Positions 1 to 7,648 of a stretch of DNA of 20,491 nucleotides are shown in pieces. The notes under the pieces are model-generated. The model worked only from the letters and a program-made list of their open reading frames with translations, did not search any database and was not told the DNA's origin. Location of the stretch: contig JAFALX010000011.1 in assembly GCA_019234035.1 (NCBI GenBank), positions 1 through 20,491 of the forward strand, in the 5' to 3' direction. The first letter of the stretch is position 1; every line of letters begins with the position of its first letter. The position numbers and the translations under genes are program-made. This stretch comes from Candidatus Dormiibacterota bacterium (GTDB lineage: Bacteria > Chloroflexota > Dormibacteria > Aeolococcales > Aeolococcaceae).

Positions 1-1700
1 TCGTCAGCATTGGCAGCAACGTCTGCATAGGCCCACAGGTCGAAGGCGAACAGCATGGACGCGCGGTCCTTCTCGCGAAACAGCGCCCTGATGTGCTCGG
101 CGAAGCTCACCGGGGTCGACGCGTCGGGGATGGCCACCTCGGCGGCCGGCTCGCTCGCCGTCGCGGCGAGCTGGGGCGCCCCAGCCGGACCCCAGCCCCA
201 CGATGGGACCGGCGTCTGCCCGATGGGCTCGACCCCGGGCCGGGAGCCCGCGTTCACGCGTGAGGTCCAGTCGAAGAACGCGCTCAGCGTCGAGCGGAAC
301 TCGGGCTCGGGCGGCAGCGATGCGACGTCCGCGGCGCGCTCCATCAGGTCGACCCAGCGTTCGCGTTGTGCCTCGCTGAACGGCGCCGGGTTCGGGGCGC
401 CCGGCCCGGGTGTGGCGGGCATCCCCGCGCCGGGCACGCCGCCGTCGCGACCCGGGCCACCGAACACCTCTGCGTACCAGGCGGCCATGCGCTCCGCATG
501 ATCGGGTGCGAGGTCGCGCAGCAGCGGCGCCAGCAGGTCGTCCTCGGGCACATACCGCTCGTAGAAGACGCGCGTCAGGCGGCGCATGGCCGGGAGCCCG
601 CCCGCCCACTCGAAGACCGTCGGCTCGGTGCTGATCGGCGGGTCGACGAAATCGACGTACCAGTGCATGCCGCTGCAGAAGGGCTTGTTGCGTGAGTGTC
701 CGCAGCGGCACAGGCTGTAGTGCTCCAATGACGCGTGCTGGTTGCGAGGCACGGGATCGCCGCGATCGTCGACAAGCGGGATCCCGCCGGTGACGCGGTA
801 CGGCCCGTTGCGCGACACCTCGATGGCAGGGTCGCGCGCCGTGTCGGTCACGCTCGGTCCGGCCGCCAGCGCGGCGGCAAGGGCTCCCGACGGACAGGCG
901 CGGACCACGTGGATCAGCTCGTCCAGGCGGCCGCCCCCGATCGCGACAAAGGGCTCGGCCGCGACGCGGAAGGCCGCCGGGAGCCGGTCGCTGCAGAAGC
1001 CCGAGTGCGCGCAGGTGCCGCGGTTGTCGTTGAGCACGAGATGGCGTCCCATGTATTCGTCAAGCTTGTCGGGAACGCGCTTCGGATCCTTGGCATCGGA
1101 GAAGCCGTTCTCGGCGCAGGCGGAGTCGCAGCGCGGCTTGAGCGCCGAGGCGCCGCAGCGGCAGAGAGCGATCACCGGGGTGGCCGGGAACGGCTCGCCC
1201 AGCCAGCTGCTGAGGTTTCTGACGTTGGTGACCACAAGCGGTCCGTTCGCAGCGGGGACGATGGACGCCGGCAGTGCGTCGTGCAGCGCTCGCAGCGCGG
1301 CAACGCGGCCGGCGTCCGGCGCGGCTTCCGAGTTCAGCCCGGGACGCGACGCGATGTCCTCGAGGGTCGCAGCCGCGAGAACGACCTCGAACGGCGCGTT
1401 CGGGCGGGTCAGCAGGCCCGCGACGCGCTGGGCGAGCGCCCAAAGCCGCGGCTCAGTGTCGTCGTCCTGCTGCGCAGCGGCCGCGGTGGCCGTGCCGTGG
1501 TCAGAGGGCGGCCCGAGCCGGTCCAGCGCCGCTCGCAGCGGCCGCACGACGTGATGGCGGATCCGGCGCTGCAATGAAAGCGTTGCGCCACCGGCGGCGC
1601 CGGCCGCGACGGACAATCGCCCGAGCGACGTGACCAACTCCTCGGCCTCGGCCACAGCACTCCGCAGCTCCTCCGGTAGCGCGACGTCGGTGGTCTTCAT
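1..1700 (-). CDS. CDGSH / Fer4_19 iron-sulfur protein with fused globin-like domain (3' end off window)
   Basis: The frame runs from ATG at 1700 to the left edge without a stop: 566 codons seen, C-terminus missing. A GAGGAGA Shine-Dalgarno lies about 5 nt upstream. Domains by residue: helical N-terminus 1-150; first CDGSH-type motif about 180-195 (CRCG..S...P.CD); divergent 4Fe-4S (Fer4_19) segment about 229-275 with C..SGFC and CPSGAL; second CDGSH motif about 331-346 (CRCGHS...PFCSGMH); truncated-globin-like helices about 365-480; Gly/Pro/Ala linkers; then a SFAEHIRALF...FAFDLW segment that I recall from the C-termini of similar actinobacterial proteins. CDGSH motifs bind 2Fe-2S clusters with three Cys and one His, so a cytosolic redox or sensing role is likely, but no substrate is known. 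Oddities: the first motif has Cys where the ligand His belongs, and the globin part lacks a clear proximal His. Domain calls are confident; function is not. Confidence 0.88.
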   Translation of the reverse strand, partial: MKTTDVALPEELRSAVAEAEELVTSLGRLSVAAGAAGGATLSLQRRIRHHVVRPLRAALDRLGPPSDHGTATAAAAQQDDDTEPRLWALAQRVAGLLTRPNAPFEVVLAAATLEDIASRPGLNSEAAPDAGRVAALRALHDALPASIVPAANGPLVVTNVRNLSSWLGEPFPATPVIALCRCGASALKPRCDSACAENGFSDAKDPKRVPDKLDEYMGRHLVLNDNRGTCAHSGFCSDRLPAAFRVAAEPFVAIGGGRLDELIHVVRACPSGALAAALAAGPSVTDTARDPAIEVSRNGPYRVTGGIPLVDDRGDPVPRNQHASLEHYSLCRCGHSRNKPFCSGMHWYVDFVDPPISTEPTVFEWAGGLPAMRRLTRVFYERYVPEDDLLAPLLRDLAPDHAERMAAWYAEVFGGPGRDGGVPGAGMPATPGPGAPNPAPFSEAQRERWVDLMERAADVASLPPEPEFRSTLSAFFDWTSRVNAGSRPGVEPIGQTPVPSWGWGPAGAPQLAATASEPAAEVAIPDASTPVSFAEHIRALFREKDRASMLFAFDLWAYADVAANAD

Positions 1701-1721
1701 CGCTGTCTCCTCAGCTCGCCC

Positions 1722-1736
1722 TTTGTGAATTACAAA
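1722..1736. promoter_or_regulatory. Inverted repeat TTTGT-N5-ACAAA in a divergent promoter region
   Basis: Perfect 5-bp arms flank GAATT. The site lies 21 bp upstream of the CDGSH start and 23 bp upstream of the membrane protein start, inside the only A+T-rich patch nearby, so it probably overlaps one or both promoters. It shares the TTGT-N5-ACAA core with the palindrome at 5581-5595. The TTGTGAA half resembles half of a Rex site, but the second half does not match. The regulator is unknown. Confidence 0.5.
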
Positions 1737-1759
1737 ATTACTGCTTAACTGCGTTCATC

Positions 1760-2869
1760 ATGGCCTTTTGGGTCGCCGGCGGGTCCGTGCTCATCACGCT
1801 GATGATCAGCGACGCGGTGGGCACGCTGGTCGTCACCAGGGGGAAGGCCGGCCGGTGGCGTCCCACGTCGCTCTGGTACGCGATCACGTGGCGGGCGACG
1901 AGGGCCGCCGCCGCACGCGTTTCCACGCGTGCCGCCGACCTCGTGCTCAACGCGTATCCGGCGGTGTCGCTGCTCGGGCTGCTCGTGGTATGGCTCGTCG
2001 GCCTGCTGTTCGGCTGGGCGCTCGTGTACCGCGGCCTCGGCGAGCCGGTGGGCGCGGGGGGCGACTGGGCCATGACCCTGTACTTCGCGGGCACCGGGTT
2101 GCTCGCCGCCTCCTTCGGCGCGGCGCACGGCACGGCTGCGGAGCTGCTGAGCCTGGTCGAGACGGTCATGGGACTTGGCACCGTCGCGCTGCTGATCTCC
2201 TACCTGCCGGCGCTGTACGGCGCCTACAGCACGCGCGAGGCGAAGCTGCTCACGCTGGATGATCCCGTCGGCGGCCGCCTCACGCCGGTGCGCGTGATCG
2301 CGGTGCACGCTCCGCACGGCGACCTCGAGTTCTTCCACCGCTTCTGCGCCGATTGGGAGGAATGGACGGCGGAGGTGCTGGAGAGCCACTCCTCGTATCC
2401 GATGCTCGCCCTGTTCCGCTCGCAGCACGCCGGCCAATCCTGGATCACGGCGCTCGGCGTGGTCATCGACGCGGCAGCGCTGGCGTGCGCGAGCATCGTC
2501 GACGCCGACGCACGTGAGCCGTACTTCCTGTACCGGCGCGGGCAGCGTGCGGTCGTCGACATCGCATCGCGTCTCGACGTGCCGCACGAGCCCTGGCTGG
2601 TGGACTGGCTCAACCGCGACCTCTTCGAGGCCGCGTGGGCCCAGCTGCTGACGTTGGGCGTGCCGCTTCGCGACCAGGAGGAGGCGTTCGAGCGGCTGCG
2701 CGAGCTGCGCTCGCGCTACGGCCTGCGCCTGCAGGAGCTCATCGACTACCTGCTGGCGCCGCACGGGTTCTGGGGGCACTCCGCCGAGGCCACCGTCGTC
2801 CATGAGGTTGCGGAGGCGACCGACCAGGCGCGGCTTCGCGCGCGTCAGGCATCGCGCCGCAGCCGCTGA
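1760..2869 (+). CDS. Ion-channel-like membrane protein with large cytosolic C-terminal domain
   Basis: This is a 369-aa protein starting at ATG 1760; no Shine-Dalgarno is visible. Hydrophobic segments lie near residues 3-25, 65-90 and 128-152. A shorter Gly-rich stretch between the last two (about 103-122, with FAGTGLLAASFGAAHG) sits where a re-entrant pore loop would be in a two-helix potassium channel. It lacks the TVGYG selectivity signature, so channel function is only suggested. From about 155 on the protein is soluble, acidic and helical, rich in Trp and Leu. It is divergent from the CDGSH gene, sharing a 59-bp intergenic region, and ends 15 bp before the SOS box of the helicase. It could equally be an unrelated conserved membrane protein. 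Confidence 0.8.
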   Translation: MAFWVAGGSVLITLMISDAVGTLVVTRGKAGRWRPTSLWYAITWRATRAAAARVSTRAADLVLNAYPAVSLLGLLVVWLVGLLFGWALVYRGLGEPVGAGGDWAMTLYFAGTGLLAASFGAAHGTAAELLSLVETVMGLGTVALLISYLPALYGAYSTREAKLLTLDDPVGGRLTPVRVIAVHAPHGDLEFFHRFCADWEEWTAEVLESHSSYPMLALFRSQHAGQSWITALGVVIDAAALACASIVDADAREPYFLYRRGQRAVVDIASRLDVPHEPWLVDWLNRDLFEAAWAQLLTLGVPLRDQEEAFERLRELRSRYGLRLQELIDYLLAPHGFWGHSAEATVVHEVAEATDQARLRARQASRRSR

Positions 2870-2884
2870 ACCTCCGCTAGCATA

Positions 2885-2898
2885 CGAACACCTGTTCG
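2885..2898. promoter_or_regulatory. LexA (SOS) box CGAAC-N4-GTTCG
   Basis: The site CGAACACCTGTTCG is a perfect match to the Gram-positive/actinobacterial LexA operator CGAAC-N4-GTTCG. It lies 45 bp upstream of the helicase ATG and just downstream of a possible -10 (TAGCAT, 2878-2883), a position where LexA would block transcription. Because the downstream gene is a DNA-repair-type helicase, this is very likely a functional SOS site. Confidence 0.85.
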
Positions 2899-2943
2899 CG
2901 CTTCTGCCGTCTCCGCGGCAGCGGGCATACCTCTGCCTCACCT

Positions 2944-5010
2944 ATGACCGTCGCAGCCTCCCGACACTCCTCGGCCGCGCCGGCGGCCTCCTTGAACGAG
3001 CAGCAGCGCGCGGCCGTCGAGCATCGGTCGGGCCCGCTGCTCGTCATCGCCGGGGCCGGTACCGGCAAGACCATGACGCTCGCCCATCGCGTCGCGCATC
3101 TGATCGACTGCGGCACCCCTCCGGAGCGCATCCTGCTGCTGACATTCTCGCGGCGCGCGGCGGCGGAGATGCTGTCGCGGGCGCAGTCGCTGACCCGCGA
3201 TGGCGGCACCCGCCGCGTGTGGGGCGGCACGTTCCACGCCGTCGCCGCGCACCTGCTGCGTCTGCATGGACGGGCGGTCGGCGTGCAGCCCGACTTCACC
3301 GTGCTCGATCGGTCCGACACCGCCGATCTGCTCAACCTCGTGCGCAGCGCGCTCACGGAGACGTACGAGCGCAAGCGCTTCGCCCGCAAGGAGACGCTCG
3401 CCGACATCTACTCACGCACGGTCAACGCCGGCGCACCGCTGCGGGAGGTGCTGCAGCGTTGCTTTCCGTGGTGTGCCGCGGATCGGGGCGCCATCGCGTC
3501 GATCTTCACCGCGTACACGCAGCGCAAGCGCGCCTCCAACGTGCTCGACTTCGACGACCTCCTGCTGTTCTGGCGAGCGCTGATGGCCTCGCCCGCGGCC
3601 GAGCGCGTGGCTGAGCGGTTCGACCACGTGCTCGTCGACGAGTACCAGGACGTCAACGCGCTGCAGGCGGCGATCCTCGCCGGTCTGCATCGCACGATCG
3701 CCGATGTCTTCGTCGTCGGCGATGACGCGCAGGCGATCTACTCGTTCCGCTCGGCGACCGTTGATCACATCCTCGACTTCCCCCGGCTTTTCGAGGGGAC
3801 GCGCATCGTGCCACTCGAGCAGAACTACCGCTCCACATCACCACTGCTCGCGGCGTCCAACGCAGTCATCGCACTGGCGCGTGCGCGGCACGAGAAGACG
3901 CTCGTCGCGGTCCGTCCCGGAGGTGTGCGGCCGCAGCTCATCACCTGTCGCGATGAGCTCGCGCAGTCGGACGCGGTGTGCGACTCGGTGCTGCGACTGC
4001 GCGAGCAGGGGATTGCGCTGCACCGCCAGGCGGTGCTCTTCCGCACGTCGCACCACAGCGACCTTCTCGAGATCGAGCTCGGGCGGCGCAACATCCCGTT
4101 TGTCAAGTACGGCGGCCTCAAGTTCCTCGAGGCGGCCCACGTCAAGGATGTCCTCGCGCTGCTGCGGGTACTCGACAACCCACGCGACGCCGTCAGCTGG
4201 TTTCGCGTGCTGCAGCTGCTGGAAGGCGTGGGGCCGGTCCACGCCTCGCGGCTCATGACGTCGATCGGTGTCGACGGCGCAGCGACCACCCCGTCGCCGT
4301 TGCGCGCGCTCGTCGAAGGTGACGTCGTGGTTCCGGACGCTGCACGGCCATCGATGACGGCGCTTCGGGCGTTGATCGACGAGCTGTCGGTCGAGCGCGA
4401 CCCGGTCCCGCTGGCGTCGCAGATCGAGCGCATCCGTAGGTTCTGCGAGCCCGTGTTCGCGCGGCTGTACGGCAACGCTGAGGTGCGGCTGCGTGACGTG
4501 GACCAGCTCGCGGTGCTCGCCGCAGCGTCGCCGTCGCGCACCGCGTTTCTCACCGACATCGCGCTCGACCCGCCCGGCGCGACGTCCGATCTCGCCGGTC
4601 CGCCGCTGCTCGACGAGGACTACCTCATCCTATCGACCATCCACTCCGCAAAGGGCGGCGAGTGGGATGCCGTTCGCATCATCCACGCCGCCGACGGCAT
4701 GATCCCGTCGGACATGGCGACCGGCGATGCGGCGTCGATCGAGGAGGAGCGGCGCCTGCTCTACGTCGCCATGACGCGCGCGCGCGATGTGCTCGAGGTG
4801 TACTTCCCGCTGCGATATCACCGCCGCCCGCGCGGTGCGGGCGACGCGCACGCGTACTCGCAGCTGACCCGCTTCATCCCCGACGGTGTGCTCGGCCTCT
4901 TCGACGAGCGGGTGGCCGGCGATCAGCCGCTGTCAGGCGGCGGATCCGATGCCGGTGCTGGCGGCACCGCAGCGGTCGATGACGCGCTGCGCGAGCTCTG
5001 GGCCGGTTGA
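2944..5010 (+). CDS. UvrD/Rep-family ATP-dependent DNA helicase, SOS-controlled
   Basis: This 688-aa superfamily 1A helicase unwinds DNA 3'-5' using ATP and probably acts in repair or recombination. Motifs in order: Q-motif LNEQQ (17-21), Walker A GAGTGKT (37-43), motif Ia LLTFSRRAA, Walker B VDEYQD (residues 231-236), motif III VVGDDAQAIYSFR (near 260), motif IV QNYRS (293-297), motif V STIHSAKGGEWD (from 564) and motif VI EERRLLYVAMTRA (from 600). All catalytic residues look intact. It has no RecB-type nuclease domain; the C-terminal tail is Gly/Ala-rich. It is close in length to UvrD but divergent, so I give no symbol. The start at 2944 has no good Shine-Dalgarno and no in-frame alternative nearby. 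A LexA box lies 45 bp upstream. Its stop is 1 bp from the stop of the converging PDZ gene. Confidence 0.93.
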   Translation: MTVAASRHSSAAPAASLNEQQRAAVEHRSGPLLVIAGAGTGKTMTLAHRVAHLIDCGTPPERILLLTFSRRAAAEMLSRAQSLTRDGGTRRVWGGTFHAVAAHLLRLHGRAVGVQPDFTVLDRSDTADLLNLVRSALTETYERKRFARKETLADIYSRTVNAGAPLREVLQRCFPWCAADRGAIASIFTAYTQRKRASNVLDFDDLLLFWRALMASPAAERVAERFDHVLVDEYQDVNALQAAILAGLHRTIADVFVVGDDAQAIYSFRSATVDHILDFPRLFEGTRIVPLEQNYRSTSPLLAASNAVIALARARHEKTLVAVRPGGVRPQLITCRDELAQSDAVCDSVLRLREQGIALHRQAVLFRTSHHSDLLEIELGRRNIPFVKYGGLKFLEAAHVKDVLALLRVLDNPRDAVSWFRVLQLLEGVGPVHASRLMTSIGVDGAATTPSPLRALVEGDVVVPDAARPSMTALRALIDELSVERDPVPLASQIERIRRFCEPVFARLYGNAEVRLRDVDQLAVLAAASPSRTAFLTDIALDPPGATSDLAGPPLLDEDYLILSTIHSAKGGEWDAVRIIHAADGMIPSDMATGDAASIEEERRLLYVAMTRARDVLEVYFPLRYHRRPRGAGDAHAYSQLTRFIPDGVLGLFDERVAGDQPLSGGGSDAGAGGTAAVDDALRELWAG

Positions 5011-5011
5011 G

Positions 5012-5542
5012 CTACTGGGGTGCGATGACCGCGGCGGTGAGACGTGTGTCGCCGCGCACGATCTCCAGCACCGCCGAGCGCCCCGGCATGATCGACCCGA
5101 GCGCCTCGAAGAGGTCCTCCTCGTCATCGACGGGGCTGCCGTCCACCGCCACGATGACGTCGCCCGGACGTACGCCTGCGGCGGCGAGCGGTCCACCGGC
5201 TCCGACGTCGCCGACCTCGACGCCGCCGCCTTCACCGTCGTCATCGACGCCGGCATCGGCGGCGAAGTCCTGCGACGACCACGGTCCGTTCTGACCACCG
5301 CCGAATCCCGCGGCGAGGTCGCTGAACGCTCTGGCCTGCGATCCGTTCATCCCGGTCGGCCGCGACGCGCCCGGTGTGCCGAAGGACGGCCCCTGATACG
5401 CGTCTGGGCGCGACGGCCGGTAGCCGCGCCGTCCGTCGGGCTCGTTGAGCCAGCGGGCGACCTCCTCGGGAGTCGGCTCGTCGTTGTTGTCGCCGTTCGG
5501 CGAGAACATCCGGTTGAAAAGACCCTTCTTCTTTTCACTCAT
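5012..5542 (-). CDS. Cytosolic PDZ-domain protein
   Basis: This is a 176-aa protein. I prefer ATG 5542 to ATG 5551 because TGAGG sits 8 nt before it. The N-terminus (MSEKKKGLFNRMF) is basic and not a signal peptide. Residues 20-105 are low-complexity, rich in Gly, Asp, Pro and Ser. Residues about 108-176 form a PDZ domain (VGAGGPLAAAGVRPGDVIVA, then VDGSPV) like those of HtrA or RseP proteases, but with no protease domain attached. PDZ domains bind C-terminal or internal peptides, so this is probably an adaptor. PEEVARWLNE near residue 26 may be a short helical motif. A perfect 15-bp palindrome lies 38 bp upstream, suggesting regulation. The partner is unknown. Confidence 0.85.
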   Translation of the reverse strand: MSEKKKGLFNRMFSPNGDNNDEPTPEEVARWLNEPDGRRGYRPSRPDAYQGPSFGTPGASRPTGMNGSQARAFSDLAAGFGGGQNGPWSSQDFAADAGVDDDGEGGGVEVGDVGAGGPLAAAGVRPGDVIVAVDGSPVDDEEDLFEALGSIMPGRSAVLEIVRGDTRLTAAVIAPQ

Positions 5543-5580
5543 GCCACGCACCTCATTGGACCTTCGACGCCGGCTCTGCT

Positions 5581-5595
5581 GTTGTGGTCCACAAC
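5581..5595. promoter_or_regulatory. Perfect 15-bp palindrome GTTGTGG-N-CCACAAC, probable operator
   Basis: The 7-bp arms are perfect around one central base, 38 bp upstream of the PDZ protein start, where a promoter-overlapping operator is expected. The core TTGT-N5-ACAA also occurs at 1722-1736. It is not a FadR-type GntR site, because the spacing between GT and AC is five rather than three. The regulator is unknown. Confidence 0.6.
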
Positions 5596-5684
5596 GGCCG
5601 ATGCACCCCGGCCGGCGACTATCCCCTCACTGAACGCTCTGCGTGGTTAGCGTAGCAGCCGGGTGCCGCGAAGGAAACTCCCGG

Positions 5685-6110
5685 TCACGGGCTCGCCGGC
5701 GCCCCCGGGGAGCGTCCGCCGCGACGGCGCGCGGCCAGAACGCCGAGCACCACCAGGCGCCAGCCCGCGGTGAGCGCGGTGATGAACAGATACGCGACGA
5801 CAACAAACGCCACCGGGGTGTCGCGGTGGGTGACGGCCGCCCGCAACAGCAATGCGATTGCGATGCCGATGACCAGCGTTGCGCCCAGGCGCAGCCACAT
5901 CTGGTCGCGTCTCGCGTAGAGCCGCGCCGCCGCCGCGGTGAGGAACCAGCCGACGAGCAGCGGCCAGACCACGATGAAGAACCAGGACGCGCCGCCCTGG
6001 AGGTCGTGGCTCTGCCGCCCCGCCGCGACGAAGACGGCCAGGCACAGCGCATCGAGCACCGGCGCCACGGCGACGGGAAGGCCGAGCGGCGTGCCGCGGG
6101 CTGCGGTCAT
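5685..6110 (-). CDS. DUF3054 family membrane protein
   Basis: This is a 141-aa protein with four hydrophobic segments (about 13-32, 44-63, 74-92 and 98-120) and a basic C-terminal tail. The family signature is visible: an early Asp in the first helix, then FVAAGRQSH, and a WPLLVGW segment in the second helix. The start is ATG 6110, whose ATGA overlaps the stop of the quinone reductase, so the two are probably translationally coupled; longer in-frame starts would run into that gene. DUF3054 proteins are small integral membrane proteins of unknown function, common in actinobacteria. No biochemical role can be read from the sequence. Confidence 0.88.
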   Translation of the reverse strand: MTAARGTPLGLPVAVAPVLDALCLAVFVAAGRQSHDLQGGASWFFIVVWPLLVGWFLTAAAARLYARRDQMWLRLGATLVIGIAIALLLRAAVTHRDTPVAFVVVAYLFITALTAGWRLVVLGVLAARRRGGRSPGAPASP

Positions 6111-7087
6111 GAGGCGTCGCCGATGTGCAGCAGCACCTTGCCGACCGCGCCGCTCTGCACCGCGTCGTGTGCGGCGGCGCACTGCTCCAGCGGAAAGCGA
6201 TGCACGGGCAGCTCCGTCAGCGCGCCGGCGGCGAGGGCGTCGTTGACCTCGGCGACGGCGCGATCCACCGCGTCGACGGGCATCGTGTACAGCAGCACGA
6301 AACGCAGCATGACGTTCGCGGTCATGCAGGCGCGGACGGGAAGAGTCGGATCGGGCGCGTCTGCCGCGTATGCGACGATCACCGTCTGCGGCCCCGACAG
6401 CTCGAGGTCGAGCGACAGATTCACGGCGAGGTTCACCTCGACGACGCGCGCGACGCGCTCCGCGAACACCCTGATCTGATCCAGCGCGCCGGCGTCGCGG
6501 TAGTTCACGACGAGGTCCGCACCCGCCGAACGCGCGAGCGCCGCCTTGGCGTCACCGCTCACGGTGGCGATCACGCGCGCACCGGCGCGTTTCGCGAGCT
6601 CGATGGCGAAGTGCCCGACCGCGCCCGCGCCACCGCTCACCAGCACCGGAAGCGCGGCGACGTCCCCGTCGGCGAACAGGCAGCGATGCGCGGTGAGCGC
6701 TGGGATGCCGAGGCTGGCGCCGAGCTCGAACGAGGCGCCGTCGGGCAGCGGCACCGCCTGACGTTCCGGGACGACGCTCCACTCGGCGGCGGTTCCCCAG
6801 GGGCGGCCGGCCGCGGCGAGGTACAGCCACACGCGCTGTCCGACACGGCGCTGATCGACGCCCTCGCCGACGGCGTCGATGACGCCGGAGCCGTCGTGAT
6901 GCGGAATCTGGAACCCCGATCGCGGCCGCGCCGTGGACCCGCTGCGCGACTTCCAGTCCGTGGGATTGACACCCGAGTACACGATCTTCACGCGCACCTC
7001 GCCGGGGCCCGGCTCCGGTGTCGCGACGTCGACCACCTCCAGCACCTCGGCTGCGGGTCCGAGCCGCTCGAAACGCACCGCTCTCAT
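6107..7087 (-). CDS. NADPH:quinone oxidoreductase-like MDR protein (zeta-crystallin type)
   Basis: This 326-aa medium-chain dehydrogenase/reductase lacks zinc ligands. The GroES-like N-terminus has VYSGVNPTDWKSRSG and HDGSGVIDAVGEGV; the Rossmann half begins with VLVSGGAGAVG near residue 150, followed by the usual Ala-rich helix and a basic dinucleotide-binding region. The C-terminus (QSGAVGKVLLHIG) is typical. It should reduce quinones or activated double bonds with NADPH in the cytosol; the physiological substrate is not inferable. The ATG at 7087 has no clear Shine-Dalgarno; TAGCGT 9 nt upstream could be a -10 for a leaderless message. It overlaps DUF3054 by 4 nt and lies 52 bp after the YCII gene on the same strand, so a three-gene operon is possible. 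Confidence 0.92.
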   Translation of the reverse strand: MRAVRFERLGPAAEVLEVVDVATPEPGPGEVRVKIVYSGVNPTDWKSRSGSTARPRSGFQIPHHDGSGVIDAVGEGVDQRRVGQRVWLYLAAAGRPWGTAAEWSVVPERQAVPLPDGASFELGASLGIPALTAHRCLFADGDVAALPVLVSGGAGAVGHFAIELAKRAGARVIATVSGDAKAALARSAGADLVVNYRDAGALDQIRVFAERVARVVEVNLAVNLSLDLELSGPQTVIVAYAADAPDPTLPVRACMTANVMLRFVLLYTMPVDAVDRAVAEVNDALAAGALTELPVHRFPLEQCAAAHDAVQSGAVGKVLLHIGDAS

Positions 7088-7139
7088 TGCGCGGCGACGC
7101 TACTGCAGCGGGGTCCGGACGCGCGCCGCGCGCCGGCCG

Positions 7140-7475
7140 TCAGCCCATGCCGGGGACTTCGAGGATCTCCAGGACCTCGATCGATGCGTCCGGCGCGTTG
7201 AGGTGCGGATGGTCTTCAAGCAGCGCGTTCACCGCGCCGACGGAATCGCCCTGCATGATCGAGTAGCCGCCGATGTGCGGGCCGCCGTTGCCGCTCCCGC
7301 TCGGGACCGTCGCCGCCTCGTTCAGCGGAGAGCCGAGATCGACCAGTGCGTTGCCTGCCTTCGCCGCCCAGTCCATCCAGAGCTTCATCCCCGCTGCGGT
7401 CTGCTCCGGGTCTGCACCCATCTGCTCCGCGGCCGTCGCCGACGACTTGTACAGCACCATGAACCTGCCCACCAC
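7140..7475 (-). CDS. YCII-related (DGPF-type) small protein
   Basis: This is a protein of about 111 aa starting with tandem GTG codons at 7475 and 7472; GGAGGG at 7479-7484 fits the second better (6-nt spacing) than the first (3 nt). An ATG at 7460 (MVLYKSS) is a less likely start. The fold is recognisable from FMVLYKS at the N-terminus and GGYSIMQGDSVGAVNALLEDHPHL, typical of YCII-like dimeric alpha/beta-barrel proteins. These often sit beside ECF sigma factors, but here the neighbours are the quinone reductase and DUF3054. An enzymatic role is not established for the family. Confidence 0.88.
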   Translation of the reverse strand: MVGRFMVLYKSSATAAEQMGADPEQTAAGMKLWMDWAAKAGNALVDLGSPLNEAATVPSGSGNGGPHIGGYSIMQGDSVGAVNALLEDHPHLNAPDASIEVLEILEVPGMG

Positions 7476-7575
7476 GCGCCCTCCGATGCACCCGAAAGCT
7501 CCTGCAGGAACTGTCTACGCGGGGCGGTTACGCCGGGGTCAACCCGGGAGCGGCGTGTTAGTGCAGGCCGCCGAG

Positions 7576-7604
7576 TTGACAGCGGACGCCGTGACGCGGA
7601 CGAT
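7576..7604 (+). promoter_or_regulatory. Sigma-70-type promoter for the CooC-like operon
   Basis: A consensus -35 TTGACA (7576-7581), a 17-bp spacer and a plausible -10 GACGAT (7599-7604) lie 44 bp upstream of the first CooC-like start. An inverted repeat CCGGG-N5-CCCGG lies further upstream. The -35 is strong, the -10 moderate. Confidence 0.55.
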
Positions 7605-7648
7605 TCCGCCCGGAAGGGTTCACGTGTCGAGAACTGGAGAGGCCACGC

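Noticed and set aside
735..1577. Two long plus-strand frames opposite the CDGSH protein
   Set aside because: The minus-strand frame shows clear Fe-S motifs; these are shadows.
1745..2941. 398-codon minus-strand frame opposite the channel-like gene
   Set aside because: Low-complexity Arg/Gln-rich translation, no ribosome site, and it covers the SOS box.
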